Shown: positions 1 through 8,531, counted from the stretch's first letter. The stretch: DNA of 29,550 nucleotides from JASEFH01 sp034679905 (GCA_034679905.1 JAXDAH010000039.1:1-29550); one strand, 5' to 3'. Made by a program: numbers and translations. The notes: generated by a model not told the origin, from the sequence alone.

Positions 1-2
1 GG

Positions 3-710
3 TACCAGATCGTCATCGACTACTCCCTCGCGGATGGGATCTGGAGCTATACCGTACTGGACTCCTGCGGTGACGTGCGGGAACGGATCGCAGATATCGC
101 CCTGACCTCACAGCCTCCCCGGATCAACGCCTTCTCATTCTCCCGCGTCGGTAATCCAGAGGGAGATCTGTTCATCGACGATCTCCGGGTCGTATCCCTG
201 CCCCGGGCCGCTTTCTCTGCTTCAGCACTCTCTGGCGATGCCCCTCTAACCGTTACCTTCACGGACCAGAGTAGAGTAGCGACCTCCTGGGCCTGGGATA
301 TGGATGGCGACGGGGATGTGGATTGCACCACCCGCAACCTCTCCCACACCTATGCGTCTGCCGGTACGTACACCGTGAAGCTCACCGTTGCGAACGAGGC
401 CGGGGAGGATACCCGGACCGCCGCCGTCACCGTACATGGGTGCGACCTTCCCCCCACCGGGCTCCAGGAGGGCGTATCTGCGGAGCTTTACGAACCCGAA
501 CCGGCGGTGGCAGACACCTCCTGGACCCGTCTCGCGCTCGTGCAGGCGCTCGCCGTCATCGCCGGAGGCGCCATCGCCCTCGTTGCGCTGGCGAGAGTCG
601 GATTAGTTCCCGGATCTCTCGGGATACACCTGCGCGGTATGGCGGTCGCCCGGCTCATCCTGGTGCTCCTCGTCGTGGGCACGATTGCGCTCCTGATCGT
701 TTCCCTATAG
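3..710 (+). CDS. PKD-domain surface protein, 3' part
   Basis: The reading frame is open from the left edge, so the gene begins outside the window and the GTG at 75 is internal. The first visible ~65 residues are a beta-rich stretch ending in FIDDLRVVSL, resembling the end of a carbohydrate-binding or LamG-like jelly-roll domain. A PKD domain follows, with the typical WDMDGDGDVD and SHTYASAGTYTVKLTV segments. After a linker there are two hydrophobic helices at the C-terminus (around LVQALAVIAGGAIALVAL and ARLILVLLVVGTIALLIV), which would anchor it in the membrane with the PKD region outside. PKD domains are extracellular Ig-like modules common in methanogen surface proteins. Its ligand is unknown. 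Confidence 0.8.
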   Translation, partial: YQIVIDYSLADGIWSYTVLDSCGDVRERIADIALTSQPPRINAFSFSRVGNPEGDLFIDDLRVVSLPRAAFSASALSGDAPLTVTFTDQSRVATSWAWDMDGDGDVDCTTRNLSHTYASAGTYTVKLTVANEAGEDTRTAAVTVHGCDLPPTGLQEGVSAELYEPEPAVADTSWTRLALVQALAVIAGGAIALVALARVGLVPGSLGIHLRGMAVARLILVLLVVGTIALLIVSL

Positions 711-842
711 TCCCGTTCTTCCACCCGCGAACACGATGCCGCCGCAGACAACGCTTATCCTGCGGCACATGCGGGAGTCGCGATCCGCACTCCCTGCGGG
801 GGAGGTTGTCACGGCAACGCACCGCAACCACGGAGGATAACC

Positions 843-899
843 TTATAACATACGACCACCACTATCCCCCCGCCCGCCTTGAGGGCTTTACACCTCAAG
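843..899 (+). promoter_or_regulatory. TATA box and leader hairpin of the PRC/DUF2795 gene
   Basis: TTATAA at 843-848 sits in an AT-rich stretch. A perfect 7-bp stem (CTTGAGG at 878-884, CCTCAAG at 893-899) with an 8-base loop begins about 32 bases downstream, near the expected transcription start. The ATG at 927 follows after about 27 more bases. The other two DUF2795 genes in the window have the same layout. Confidence 0.5.
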
Positions 900-926
900 C
901 GTGTAGAAGAACCGAGATGGTAGCCT

Positions 927-2000
927 ATGGAAAGACAGACGGGATACAGGAGAGTGGAAGGGACCAGCAGCACAGGAGCACTGCGGGTTCTCTCTGCAAA
1001 AGATATGGAGAAGACCACAGTCCGAAACGCCCAGGGTGAGGAGCTCGGAACGATCGAGAACATGATGCTGGACGTGAACGCGGGCAAAGTGGACTATGTC
1101 ATCCTCGCCTATGGGGGAGTCCTCGGCGTCGGGACGAAGTATTTCGCCATCCCCTGGGAGGCCCTGACGCCCCGCCCCGAAGAGAAGGTGCTGGTCGCAC
1201 CGATCTCGAAGGAGCGGCTGGATCAGGCAGAGGGTATCGACGCGGACAATCCGCCCATGGAGCCGAACTGGGATCTCGTGGAGACAGCCCGTCCGGCTGC
1301 TGCCCGCCCGGCGGTTGCCCCTCCGCCGCTGACAACCCCGCCCCCGACGGAGCGGGAACGCGCCGAGGCACCGCTCGTCGCACCGGCGACCGCCACCCCC
1401 TACGAGCAGATGACCACCGGCAGACGAGGCGAGCTGCGCGAGGAGCGTGTCGCGACGCGTGAAGAGATGCCGCCCGCCCCGACCGAGGTCGTGCAGGAGC
1501 GCGGGATGCCGGCAACCGGGGCCGGTTTCGAGCACCTCAGTGCTGCCGATCTCCAGACCTACCTGAAAGGCATGGACTATCCCGCCGGAAAGCAGGATCT
1601 CATCCGCCATGCCGAGGGGCAGCGCGCACCGTCCAGCGTGCACGAAGCCCTGGGCCAGTTCGAGGACAAGGAGTACCGCTCCGCCGCCGACGTCAGCAAG
1701 GAGTTTGGCCTCGTGAAAGGACCAGGCCGCATGCGGTCGACAACCGCTGCCGAGAGGCCGCGGGAGGCGCCGCGGGAGATGCGGACGATGGCCGAAGAGG
1801 AGTCCTTGAGGCACGTGAGTGCGGCGGGTCTGCAGACCTACCTGAAGGGCATGGACTACCCCGCCGGAAAGCAGGATCTCATCCGCCATGCCGAGACGAA
1901 CAACGCTCCGCCCGCCGTCGTCAATTCGCTGCGGCGGTTCGAGGACAGGCAGTACCGCTCCGCCACGGAAGTGAGCCAGGAGTTCGGGCGGATCAAATAA
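927..2000 (+). CDS. PRC-barrel protein with two DUF2795 domains
   Basis: The protein has 357 residues. Residues ~20-105 form a PRC-barrel domain (LRVLSAKDMEKTTVRNAQG, ELGTIENMMLDVNAGKVDYV, KYFAIPWEAL), the small beta-barrel found in photosynthetic reaction-centre H subunits and RimM and often used for protein or RNA contacts. A Pro/Ala/Glu-rich linker (~115-200) follows. Two DUF2795 domains lie at ~202-264 and ~295-357, each with the core YLKGMDYPAGKQDLIRHAE and a C-terminal YRSA(A/T)(D/E)VS(K/Q)EFG. The two copies are almost identical at DNA level over their first ~80 bases, which suggests recent duplication or gene conversion. Single-domain DUF2795 proteins are encoded at 13652 and 25203. 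No function is established; a stress or nucleoid-associated role is a guess. Confidence 0.88.
   Translation: MERQTGYRRVEGTSSTGALRVLSAKDMEKTTVRNAQGEELGTIENMMLDVNAGKVDYVILAYGGVLGVGTKYFAIPWEALTPRPEEKVLVAPISKERLDQAEGIDADNPPMEPNWDLVETARPAAARPAVAPPPLTTPPPTERERAEAPLVAPATATPYEQMTTGRRGELREERVATREEMPPAPTEVVQERGMPATGAGFEHLSAADLQTYLKGMDYPAGKQDLIRHAEGQRAPSSVHEALGQFEDKEYRSAADVSKEFGLVKGPGRMRSTTAAERPREAPREMRTMAEEESLRHVSAAGLQTYLKGMDYPAGKQDLIRHAETNNAPPAVVNSLRRFEDRQYRSATEVSQEFGRIK
1541..1895 (+). repeat. Direct repeat of DUF2795 coding sequence
   Basis: The stretches at about 1541-1616 and 1815-1895 are near-identical. Both contain ccgccggaaagcaggatctc followed by atccgccatgccgag. They encode the N-terminal halves of the two DUF2795 domains, about 270 bases apart. 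Confidence 0.8.
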
Positions 2001-2003
2001 CTC

Positions 2004-2009
2004 TTTTTT
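2004..2009 (+). terminator. T-run after the PRC/DUF2795 gene
   Basis: A run of six T begins four bases after the TAA stop. Archaeal RNA polymerase commonly terminates at U-rich stretches, so the 3' untranslated region would be only a few bases. No hairpin precedes it. Confidence 0.45.
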
Positions 2010-2074
2010 ATTGCTGTGCGCAGAGAACAGCCGCGCAGTATCGCTCAGATGTTCCAGCAGCGGTCGGGCGGAAC

Positions 2075-2082
2075 CTTTATTT
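2075..2082 (+). promoter_or_regulatory. TATA-like box of the FAS1 gene
   Basis: CTTTATTT is centred 28 bases upstream of the ATG at 2107. This implies a leaderless transcript and argues against the ATG at 2089 and the TTG at 2011 as starts. Confidence 0.5.
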
Positions 2083-2106
2083 CCTGGAATGGTATCTGTC
2101 TCGGCC

Positions 2107-2787
2107 ATGCAGATCCGTCATGCCATCCTGATCCTGCTGGGCGTTCTGGCCGTCTCGGCCTTCCTGGCAGGCTGCACGGCACCCTCCCAGGGGAATGCGA
2201 CCGCCACCCCGACCGCCACGACCGCGACAGCGGGGACCGTGACCGCAACGCCGACAACTACGATCCTCCCCTCCGGCCCGACCGTCATCGAGGTCGTCGA
2301 GTCGGACGAGCGGTTCACCACGCTGAGCCGGGTGGTTCGGGAGGCCGATACGACGTTCCTCCGCGACACCCTGAGCGGCACCCAGTCGTTCACGCTCTTC
2401 GCCCCGACCGACGACGCCTTCGATCGGCTCTCCAACGATACACTCGAGATTCTCCTCAACCAACCGGAGGGGGAGCTGACCCAGCTGGTCCGCTACCACA
2501 TCGTCCCCGGCTGGTACGCACCCGATATGCTCCCGCCGCTGGTCGACAGCAACGTATCCGGGCTGAGCGGGGATCCGCTCACGTTCGCCGGGACTGACGG
2601 CAACCTGACGGTGAACGGCGCTGTCATCGATACCGCTGGCGCCGTCCAGGCATCCAACGGCTATGTCTACCCGATCGATGCCGTGCTGATGCGGCCGAAC
2701 GTGACCTACACGCCGACGCCCACGACCATCGCCACTGCGACCGCCGTCACGACCACCGCTCCGCCCAACGCCACGCCCGCGGCCTGA
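2107..2787 (+). CDS. FAS1 (fasciclin) domain lipoprotein
   Basis: This is a secreted, lipid-anchored FAS1-domain protein of 226 residues from the ATG at 2107. The N-terminus is MQIRHAILILLGVLAVSAFL followed by AGC, a clear signal peptide with an LAGC lipobox. A Thr/Ala/Pro spacer leads to one FAS1 domain. It shows the conserved H1 box FTLFAPTDDAF, a central LTQLVRYHIVPGWY, and the H2-like end GYVYPIDAVLMRP. A Thr-rich tail closes the protein. FAS1 domains are extracellular adhesion or ligand-binding modules found in bacteria, eukaryotes and many methanogens. ATG 2089 is an alternative start, but the lipobox spacing and TATA position favour 2107. The partner or substrate cannot be told from sequence. 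Confidence 0.88.
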   Translation: MQIRHAILILLGVLAVSAFLAGCTAPSQGNATATPTATTATAGTVTATPTTTILPSGPTVIEVVESDERFTTLSRVVREADTTFLRDTLSGTQSFTLFAPTDDAFDRLSNDTLEILLNQPEGELTQLVRYHIVPGWYAPDMLPPLVDSNVSGLSGDPLTFAGTDGNLTVNGAVIDTAGAVQASNGYVYPIDAVLMRPNVTYTPTPTTIATATAVTTTAPPNATPAA

Positions 2788-3089
2788 CCCGCTGCCGGGC
2801 TGGATGCGGGCGGCACCACCCTCGAGGCTACCGGGGGTCCGGACTGCCGTGCAGCAGGGGGCGCATCCGACAGCGGCGACTCCCCCTGCTACAGAACCCA
2901 TCGGGCCGCGGACGATAAGGCTCTGCTGCTATCTCCGGCATCGAGCCCTTCGCCTCCCTGTGTTCCCCTTCTCGTCTGCCGGCCCTCTTGAGATCTCTCC
3001 CGTGGCTGGATCGGCGAGGATATCTCTATTTAGAGAATTTCAGGGGAGCCCCGACACCTTTTTATCCTCCGCTGGAATCACTACGCCGC
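2788..3089. other. Intergenic region with an inverted repeat
   Basis: No convincing gene. A perfect 9-bp inverted repeat (AGCAGGGGG at 2853-2861, CCCCCTGCT at 2882-2890) with a 20-base loop lies about 65 bases after the FAS1 stop and could be a transcript-end structure, although no T-run follows. A TATA-like TTTTTAT at 3059-3065 is 28 bases before the next start. Confidence 0.5.
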
Positions 3090-3677
3090 ATGGCCGATGG
3101 TTTCGCTGAAGAGGTGCGGGGGTTCCTGCTCGATCCGGTGGAGACCTTCCGCAGGTCGAGGGCAGACAGCTTCGAGTCCGCGTTCGTCTACTTCGTCATC
3201 CTGATCCTGATCAACGCGGTCCTGACGGCGCTCGTATCCCTCCTCGGATTTGGAACAGCCCCCTGGTCCATGGGAGCGGCACCGGCAGCCGGTCTGGTCT
3301 CGTTTGTCGTCTCGTTCTTCGGGTCGCTGATCGGGAACATCGTCCTGCTGTTCGTCGGCGGGCTGATCGTCCATCTCTTCGTCATCCTGGTCGGGGGACG
3401 GATGGGGGTCGTGCAGACCCTGAAGGCGTTCATCTACGGCGACACTCCCGTGATGCTCCTGGGCTGGATCCCCATCGTCGGATTCCTGGCGTTTATCTAT
3501 ACTGTCTTCCTCTGGATCATCGGTATCCGGGAGCTCCATCAGATCTCCACCCTGCGAGCGGCGCTCGCCGTGCTCATCCCCGTCGTGATCGCCCTCGTCC
3601 TCCTCGCCCTGCTCGTCGCCGCGCTCGTCCTCCTGATCGCCGAGATTGCGCAGGAGGTGCCGGGGCTGACGGTCTGA
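3090..3677 (+). CDS. Yip1-family integral membrane protein
   Basis: The protein is 195 residues from the ATG at 3090. A short cytoplasmic segment (FLLDPVETFRRSRADSFESA) is followed by about five hydrophobic helices, the pattern of archaeal and bacterial Yip1-domain proteins. Characteristic pieces are the N-terminal DPVETF motif and the loop GGRMGVVQTLKAFIYGDTPV before a helix containing GWIPIVG. The family is common in Methanomicrobiales and has no assigned biochemical role. The frame is open back to a TTG at 2988, but the ATG at 3090 is the natural start: the TATA-like box at 3059-3065 is 28 bases away, implying a leaderless mRNA. Confidence 0.85.
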   Translation: MADGFAEEVRGFLLDPVETFRRSRADSFESAFVYFVILILINAVLTALVSLLGFGTAPWSMGAAPAAGLVSFVVSFFGSLIGNIVLLFVGGLIVHLFVILVGGRMGVVQTLKAFIYGDTPVMLLGWIPIVGFLAFIYTVFLWIIGIRELHQISTLRAALAVLIPVVIALVLLALLVAALVLLIAEIAQEVPGLTV

Positions 3678-3766
3678 GCGGGGATACCCGGAGCGCCGGA
3701 ACCCTCCGCAACGGATTCGGCAGGTTAACGTGCGGGCGAGGCCACCGGTACACAGGACGATCTCGT

Positions 3767-4579
3767 ATGGAGCACACATCCTCCGCTTATGTCCATGGCC
3801 GCTCGGATGCGGAAGCCGAGCGGCTCGCCTACCAGGCCAACCGTCTCGCCCAGATCCTGCACGGCGGCACCCGCTACCCGCCCGGGAGCCGGGTGCTCGA
3901 GGCCGCCTGCGGGGTCGGCGCCCAGACGGTGATCCTGGCCCAAAACAGCCCCGGGGCCGCCTTCGTCTCGGTGGACATCTCTCATGGGTCCCTGCTCCGG
4001 GCAAAAGAACGGATTCGGGCGGCAGGCTGCACGAACGTCGTCTTCCAGCAGGCGGACGTCTACCACCTGCCGTTCCCGGCTGGGACCTTCGATCACGTCT
4101 TCGTCTGCTTCCTGCTCGAGCACCTCCCCGACCCGCTCCTGGCCCTGGAGCGGCTGAAGATCGTCCTCCGCCCCGGCGGGACCATCACCGTGATCGAGGG
4201 CGACCACGGTTCCGCCTTCTTCCACCCGGACAGCGAGTACGCCCGGCGGACGATCCAGTGCCTGGTCGATCTCCAGAAGGGGATGGGCGGCAACGCCCTC
4301 ATCGGGCGGGAGCTCTACCACCTGCTCCAGGACGCCGGCTATGCCGGCGTCTCGGTCTCTCCCCACTGCACATACTCGGATGCGAGCCGCCCGGAGACCA
4401 TTCAGGGCGTGCGGAACATCTTCATCGCCATGGTCGAGGGCGTGCGGGACGAGGCCCTGGCACGGGGTCTTGCGGACGAGGCGACCTGGGAGCGCGGGAT
4501 CGGGGACCTCTACCGCACGACGGAGCCCGGCGGGTCCTTCTCCTACACGTTCTTCAAGGGGATCGGGGTGAAGCCCTAG
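3767..4579 (+). CDS. Class I SAM-dependent methyltransferase
   Basis: The protein has 270 residues with a Rossmann-fold methyltransferase core. Motif I is VLEAACGVGAQT (residues ~44-55). An acidic residue closes strand 2 (FVSVDIS), and QADVYHLPF and FDHVFVCFLLEHLPDP correspond to motifs II and III. LRPGGTITVIEGDHG is the post-III segment. This is the Methyltransf_11/31 (UbiE-like) group, which transfers a methyl group from S-adenosylmethionine to small molecules. The C-terminal third (after ~residue 165) is less typical and probably binds the acceptor, which cannot be predicted. The stop overlaps the end of the convergent ATPase gene by four bases. The start is the first ATG and has no strong ribosome-binding site. 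Confidence 0.85.
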   Translation: MEHTSSAYVHGRSDAEAERLAYQANRLAQILHGGTRYPPGSRVLEAACGVGAQTVILAQNSPGAAFVSVDISHGSLLRAKERIRAAGCTNVVFQQADVYHLPFPAGTFDHVFVCFLLEHLPDPLLALERLKIVLRPGGTITVIEGDHGSAFFHPDSEYARRTIQCLVDLQKGMGGNALIGRELYHLLQDAGYAGVSVSPHCTYSDASRPETIQGVRNIFIAMVEGVRDEALARGLADEATWERGIGDLYRTTEPGGSFSYTFFKGIGVKP

Positions 4580-5307
4580 CGCTTTCCCTGCAATTCCGAC
4601 GCGTACCGCTGATAGTTGTTCAGGAAGTCCCGGTAGATCCGGTAGTAATCGGTATCCTCGTACTGTACCTTGCGGATCGGGCTGGCGTCGAAACTGTAGA
4701 TGTCCGCATCGGGGCAGGCGAGCAGCAGGGGGGAGTGCGTGGCGATGATGAACTGGGCGTCTCCCGCAGCGCCGATCTCCCGCAGCAGCCCCAGCAGCTG
4801 CAGCTGCATGCGGGGCGAGAGTGCGTTCTCCGGCTCGTCCAGGAGGTATAGCCCTTCGATGCGGAAACGGCTCCTGAAAAACGCCATGTGGCTCTGGCCG
4901 TGGGACTTCTCCATCAGGGACTCGCTGCCGAAGTAGTGCAGCAGATCCGGATCGGCCGCGGCCCACTCGTCCAGCAGGCGGGCGAAGTTGCGGAAGATCT
5001 CGGAGGCGAAGAAGGCACCCGGAACGCGTTCGCGGATCCACTCGACCTGGATGCAGCGGTAGAGATCCTGCTCGAACCGATTGTAGCGGTAGCGCCGCCC
5101 CTCCGTATCCTCCCAGATGGGGATGCCGCACGCCCGGGCGATGGCGGTTAGAAGCGTGGATTTGCCGCTCCCGTTCTCCCCGATAAAGAACGTCACCGCC
5201 CTATCAAAACCGATCGAGTCTGTCGCCTGGAAGATCTCCAGGTTGAACGGGTAGTCGTCCCGCGTCGGATAGCGGTCGTGGAGGAGGCGGACGTTTCGGA
5301 TGTGCAC
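4576..5307 (-). CDS. COG3910-like ABC/AAA-type ATPase
   Basis: This is a 243-residue predicted ATPase of the SMC/ABC-like class (COG3910 type). It has Walker A FIGENGSGKSTLL, Walker B LYLLDEPENALSPR with the D-loop, and the switch histidine in FIIATHSPLLLA. The family resembles a miniature ABC head and its function is unknown; relatives occur beside defence and stress genes. The frame is open to 5565, but I place the start at the GTG at 5307 (V-H-I-R-N-V-R). It lies 27 bases after a GTATATG box (5331-5337), the upstream residues are low-complexity, and a longer start would run into the next gene. The 3' end overlaps the convergent methyltransferase by four bases. Confidence 0.82.
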   Translation of the reverse strand: MHIRNVRLLHDRYPTRDDYPFNLEIFQATDSIGFDRAVTFFIGENGSGKSTLLTAIARACGIPIWEDTEGRRYRYNRFEQDLYRCIQVEWIRERVPGAFFASEIFRNFARLLDEWAAADPDLLHYFGSESLMEKSHGQSHMAFFRSRFRIEGLYLLDEPENALSPRMQLQLLGLLREIGAAGDAQFIIATHSPLLLACPDADIYSFDASPIRKVQYEDTDYYRIYRDFLNNYQRYASELQGKR

Positions 5308-5330
5308 GTACCTACTATACCCCTTCCCCT

Positions 5331-5337
5331 CATATAC
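5331..5337 (-). promoter_or_regulatory. TATA box of the COG3910-like ATPase gene
   Basis: GTATATG on the minus strand is centred 27 bases before the GTG at 5307, consistent with a leaderless transcript. It is the main reason for the short start. Confidence 0.55.
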
Positions 5338-5510
5338 TTCTCTGAAGGCGGGGGACGTCCTCCTGTGTTCCGGCCGGGAGGAGGTGTGGGCTGCGTGCGC
5401 ACTGCCGGCAGGAACAGCCTGGCCTGCCCGATACGTGTACGGCTCAGCGGGACGGGCTCGACAGGAGACTGCCCCGGCGAGGGGGCTCTTCCCTTGCGGT
5501 CTGTCCGCCG

Positions 5511-6791
5511 TCACGCAAAAGAGGAGAGTTCCTCCAGGATGGTGCCGATCAGCCCCTCGATGCACTCTGTCGCCAGCGACCCAGGGTTGTAGCCGATGGA
5601 GAAGGTCATGGTCTCGCGGAACGTGGAGACGACCATCATCAGGCTGCTGCCGAGCATGATGGGGCTCAGGAAATATGCCGAGGATACCGGTACATCGCCG
5701 AACCGAAGCCGCTTCTCGTCGATGATGCCGATGTTGCTCAGCAGCGGGTACGTCCTCTCCCCCGGCGCCCCCCTGAGGAGGAGCTTCTCGCTGGTATGGT
5801 AACCGAGCATCATGGCTCCCGAGGCAAAAAGCATGCTGGCCAGCCCCTGGTTCACCCTCTTGTAGCGGTCCATCCGCTCCTTCACCCGGGCGAGCGTGGC
5901 GTCGAAGGGCTCATCCGGCTGCCAGTCGAGCGCGGGGAAGAGCGCTCCGCAGAGGTTGCAGATGGGGCACTTCTCCCCCTCCGGCAGCAGGTAGCGCATG
6001 TCCATGGAGACCTGGACGGGGAGCGGCACACCCTGCGGCGGGTCCAGGGTGCGGCAGAGCCCCCGGAAGAAGGCGGCCAGCAGCACGTCGTTGATGGTCG
6101 CGCCCGCCGCCTTCGAGCGCTGACGGATCTGCCGGAACTGGTCCGGCCCCACGGTGCGGAGGGCGAACGCACCTCCGGGCCTGTTCTGCTTGCGGCACGG
6201 CAGGCGGAACCGCGGCCACGCCGGCATGCCCGAGGGCACGGCCCGGAGCAGGTTCCAGAGCCCGGCTCGCTGCAGCAGCCTCCAGGGGCCGCGCTCGCGG
6301 AACGTGCCTCGTAAGGGTCGATAGTCGCGATCGGACAGGCACCGGGAGTAGAGGTCCCCGAGGAGGCCGGCGATCTCCTTGACACCCGCCGCATCGGAGA
6401 CGACATGGTTGACCTTGAGGCAGAGCGTGTCCCCGGTGTCCGAGCGCACGAGGAGCGCCTGCACCAGGGGATCCCGCTCAGCGCGCGCCTCTCCAGCCGC
6501 AAACCGCTGCACCGCCGCACCGGGAGTGTCGGCGGAGACGATGGAGAGGCACCCGCCTTCCCCTGGATCTTCGCGGAGTTCCCAGTAGGCCTTTCCGCCC
6601 TGGACGACGAACCGGCAGCCCAGCGCCGGCTCGACGCTCACCAGGGTGCGGAGCGCACTCTCCAGAGCGGGGAGATCGAGTCTCCCCTGGAACGAGACGA
6701 CGCAGTGGATCTGCTGGTCGACGTACGCCCGCGCAATCGCCTGCATCTGATCCTGGGACGACGCCGGATACACCTTTCGCTCGGTATGCAC
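5511..6791 (-). CDS. Condensation-domain (COG4908-like) acyltransferase
   Basis: The protein has 426 residues and resembles a stand-alone NRPS condensation domain or the wax-ester-synthase/PapA acyltransferase superfamily. The active-site motif HHxxxDG appears as NHVVSDAAG: the catalytic second His and the Asp are kept, while the first His is Asn and the Gly is Ala. A second conserved region is SMDMRYLLP followed by NLCGALFP. Three closely spaced cysteines (CPICNLC) occur where relatives usually have ICNLSG, which is unusual. The gene starts at GTG 6791 and is divergent from an MFS exporter, suggesting it makes an acylated or amide product that is exported. The substrate is unknown. Confidence 0.78.
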   Translation of the reverse strand: MHTERKVYPASSQDQMQAIARAYVDQQIHCVVSFQGRLDLPALESALRTLVSVEPALGCRFVVQGGKAYWELREDPGEGGCLSIVSADTPGAAVQRFAAGEARAERDPLVQALLVRSDTGDTLCLKVNHVVSDAAGVKEIAGLLGDLYSRCLSDRDYRPLRGTFRERGPWRLLQRAGLWNLLRAVPSGMPAWPRFRLPCRKQNRPGGAFALRTVGPDQFRQIRQRSKAAGATINDVLLAAFFRGLCRTLDPPQGVPLPVQVSMDMRYLLPEGEKCPICNLCGALFPALDWQPDEPFDATLARVKERMDRYKRVNQGLASMLFASGAMMLGYHTSEKLLLRGAPGERTYPLLSNIGIIDEKRLRFGDVPVSSAYFLSPIMLGSSLMMVVSTFRETMTFSIGYNPGSLATECIEGLIGTILEELSSFA

Positions 6792-7108
6792 GTGGAGATC
6801 CCGCCAGTCTTTCCAGGATAGGTCGAACCTCCCGGCAGAAATACTTTCAGTAATCCAATGCGTCGCGGCTGTCGCCTGTGCGGCCCCGGAATCTGCAGAG
6901 GGGAGTGTATCCGGTTTAATCGGGTTACCGGAGACGGCATGCGAAGCCGTTCAGGGACCAGCCCCCCCAAATGTCCTCTCGCCTTCACCCCCTGCTCCGC
7001 AGGCGGGCATTCAGCCGTCCGGGGCGAGTCTTACGGTGCGACGAGCACTCCAGACCATGCACCTATTTGTGCGGGGCTGCCCTATCTCCGTACAGGAGGT
7101 AGACCTGC
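6792..7108. other. Divergent intergenic region
   Basis: This 317-base region lies between the condensation-protein gene and the MFS gene and must hold both promoters. On the minus strand, AAAGTATTT near 6845 is a possible TATA box for the condensation gene. On the plus strand, GGTTTAATCG near 6912 is a weak candidate. A strong Shine-Dalgarno sequence AGGAGGT (7094-7100) precedes the MFS start. I see no gene in it. Confidence 0.5.
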
Positions 7109-8479
7109 ATGAAGGATGCCGGAATGCGGAGGGTGGCGCTGCTGGTGGCCGTGCTCGCGGGCTTCATCACGCCTTTCGATCACTCTGCCGTCAATATCGC
7201 GCTGCCGACCATCGGCACGGAGTTCGCCATGGACGCCGTGGCGCTGAGCTGGGTCTCGACCGCCTACCTCCTCGCCTCCGCCATCTTTTTAGTCCCCCTC
7301 GGGCGCTACGCGGATATTCATGGTCGGAAGAAGGTCTTTGTGAGCGGGCTCTCCATCTTTACGGTCGCTTCCCTGCTCCTCATCTTCTCCCCCTCCTCGA
7401 TCGCGCTCATCGTCCTCCGCGTCCTCCAGGGCATGGGCGCGGCGATGATCTTCGGCACCGGTGTCGCGATCCTCACCTCGGTATTCCCTCCCGGTGAACG
7501 GGGCCGGGTGCTCGGCCTCTACACCACGGCGGTGTACGTGGGGCTCTCGGCCGGGCCGTTCCTGGGCGGGCTCATCACGCAGTACGTCGGCTGGAGGGGC
7601 ATCTTCCTCGTGAACGTCCCGCTCGGCGTCCTCACGGTGGCGCTCGTCTACTGGAAACTTACGGGAGAATGGGCGGAGGCGAAAGGCGAACCGTTCGATC
7701 TCGCCGGGTCGGTCATCTACGGTCTCTCCCTTGCGAGCCTCCTGTTCGGGTTCACGCTCCTCCCCGAGATCGGCGGCATCGCCCTCGCCGCCGCCGGCGC
7801 TGTCGGACTCCTGCTCTTCTTTGCCGTCGAGGCGCGGCAGGAGAGCCCCATCCTGCACGTGAGCCTCTTCCTCCGCAACCGGGTCTTTGCCTTCTCCAAC
7901 CTCGCCGCCCTGATCAACTACAGCGCCACGTTCGCGGTCACCTTCTTCCTCTCCCTCTACCTGCAGTACATCGGGGGGTTCACCCCGCAGACGGCCGGGC
8001 TCATCCTCGTCTCCCAGCCGCTCGTCATGGCCACGCTCTCCCCCTACGCCGGCCGGCTCTCCGATCGCGTGGAGCCCCGCATCGTCTCCTCGGCCGGCAT
8101 GGCGGTGATCGCGGTGGGTCTCTTCCTCCTCACCTTCTTAAACCCTGCAACGCCGCTCCTCTATCTCGTCGGCTGCCTGGTCCTGCTGGGGCTCGGGTTC
8201 GCCTTCTTCTCCTCGCCCAACACGAACGCGATCATGAGCTCGGTGGAGAAGCGGTTCTACAGCGTGGCGTCCGGTACGCTGGGCACGATGCGGCTCCTGG
8301 GTCAGATGCTCAGCATGGCCATCGCCGTGCTGATCTTCGCCGTCTACCTGGGAAGGGTCCAGATCACTCCGGAACTCTCGGCGCAGTTTATCATGGGCGT
8401 GCATACGGCCTTTGCCATCTTCACCGTCCTCTGCATCGTGGGCGTCTTCTTCTCCTCCGTGCGGGGAGCGGTGCGGTGA
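7109..8479 (+). CDS. MFS exporter, DHA2 (14-helix EmrB/QacA) type
   Basis: The protein has 456 residues with about 14 hydrophobic segments, the layout of DHA2 drug:H+ antiporters. Helix 1 carries FDHSAVNIALPTI, with the membrane-embedded Asp and the ALP motif of this family. Motif A is GRYADIHGRKKVF between helices 2 and 3. LRVLQGMGAAM corresponds to motif B with its Arg, and GLSAGPFLGGLI to the antiporter motif C. A central charged loop (AEAKGEPFD) precedes helices 7 and 8. It is expected to export small molecules using the proton gradient. ATG 7109 is the start because AGGAGGT lies eight bases upstream, one of the few strong Shine-Dalgarno sites here. Its divergent neighbour, the condensation protein, may supply the substrate (inference). 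Confidence 0.92.
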   Translation: MKDAGMRRVALLVAVLAGFITPFDHSAVNIALPTIGTEFAMDAVALSWVSTAYLLASAIFLVPLGRYADIHGRKKVFVSGLSIFTVASLLLIFSPSSIALIVLRVLQGMGAAMIFGTGVAILTSVFPPGERGRVLGLYTTAVYVGLSAGPFLGGLITQYVGWRGIFLVNVPLGVLTVALVYWKLTGEWAEAKGEPFDLAGSVIYGLSLASLLFGFTLLPEIGGIALAAAGAVGLLLFFAVEARQESPILHVSLFLRNRVFAFSNLAALINYSATFAVTFFLSLYLQYIGGFTPQTAGLILVSQPLVMATLSPYAGRLSDRVEPRIVSSAGMAVIAVGLFLLTFLNPATPLLYLVGCLVLLGLGFAFFSSPNTNAIMSSVEKRFYSVASGTLGTMRLLGQMLSMAIAVLIFAVYLGRVQITPELSAQFIMGVHTAFAIFTVLCIVGVFFSSVRGAVR

Positions 8480-8531
8480 TCGCCCTCTGGAGGGTATCCC
8501 GCCTTATCGCATTAGAGGGGAGGGGTCTAGA

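Noticed and set aside
888..2108. 406-codon frame on the minus strand
   Set aside because: It is antisense to the PRC/DUF2795 gene. Its internal repeats only mirror the DUF2795 repeat, and it has no recognisable domain.
3725..5131. 468-codon minus-strand frame over the methyltransferase and ATPase
   Set aside because: Both underlying genes have intact catalytic motifs in other frames.
5308..5565. N-terminal extension of the COG3910-like ATPase
   Set aside because: It would overlap the condensation gene, it is low-complexity, and the TATA box at 5331 would be inside it.
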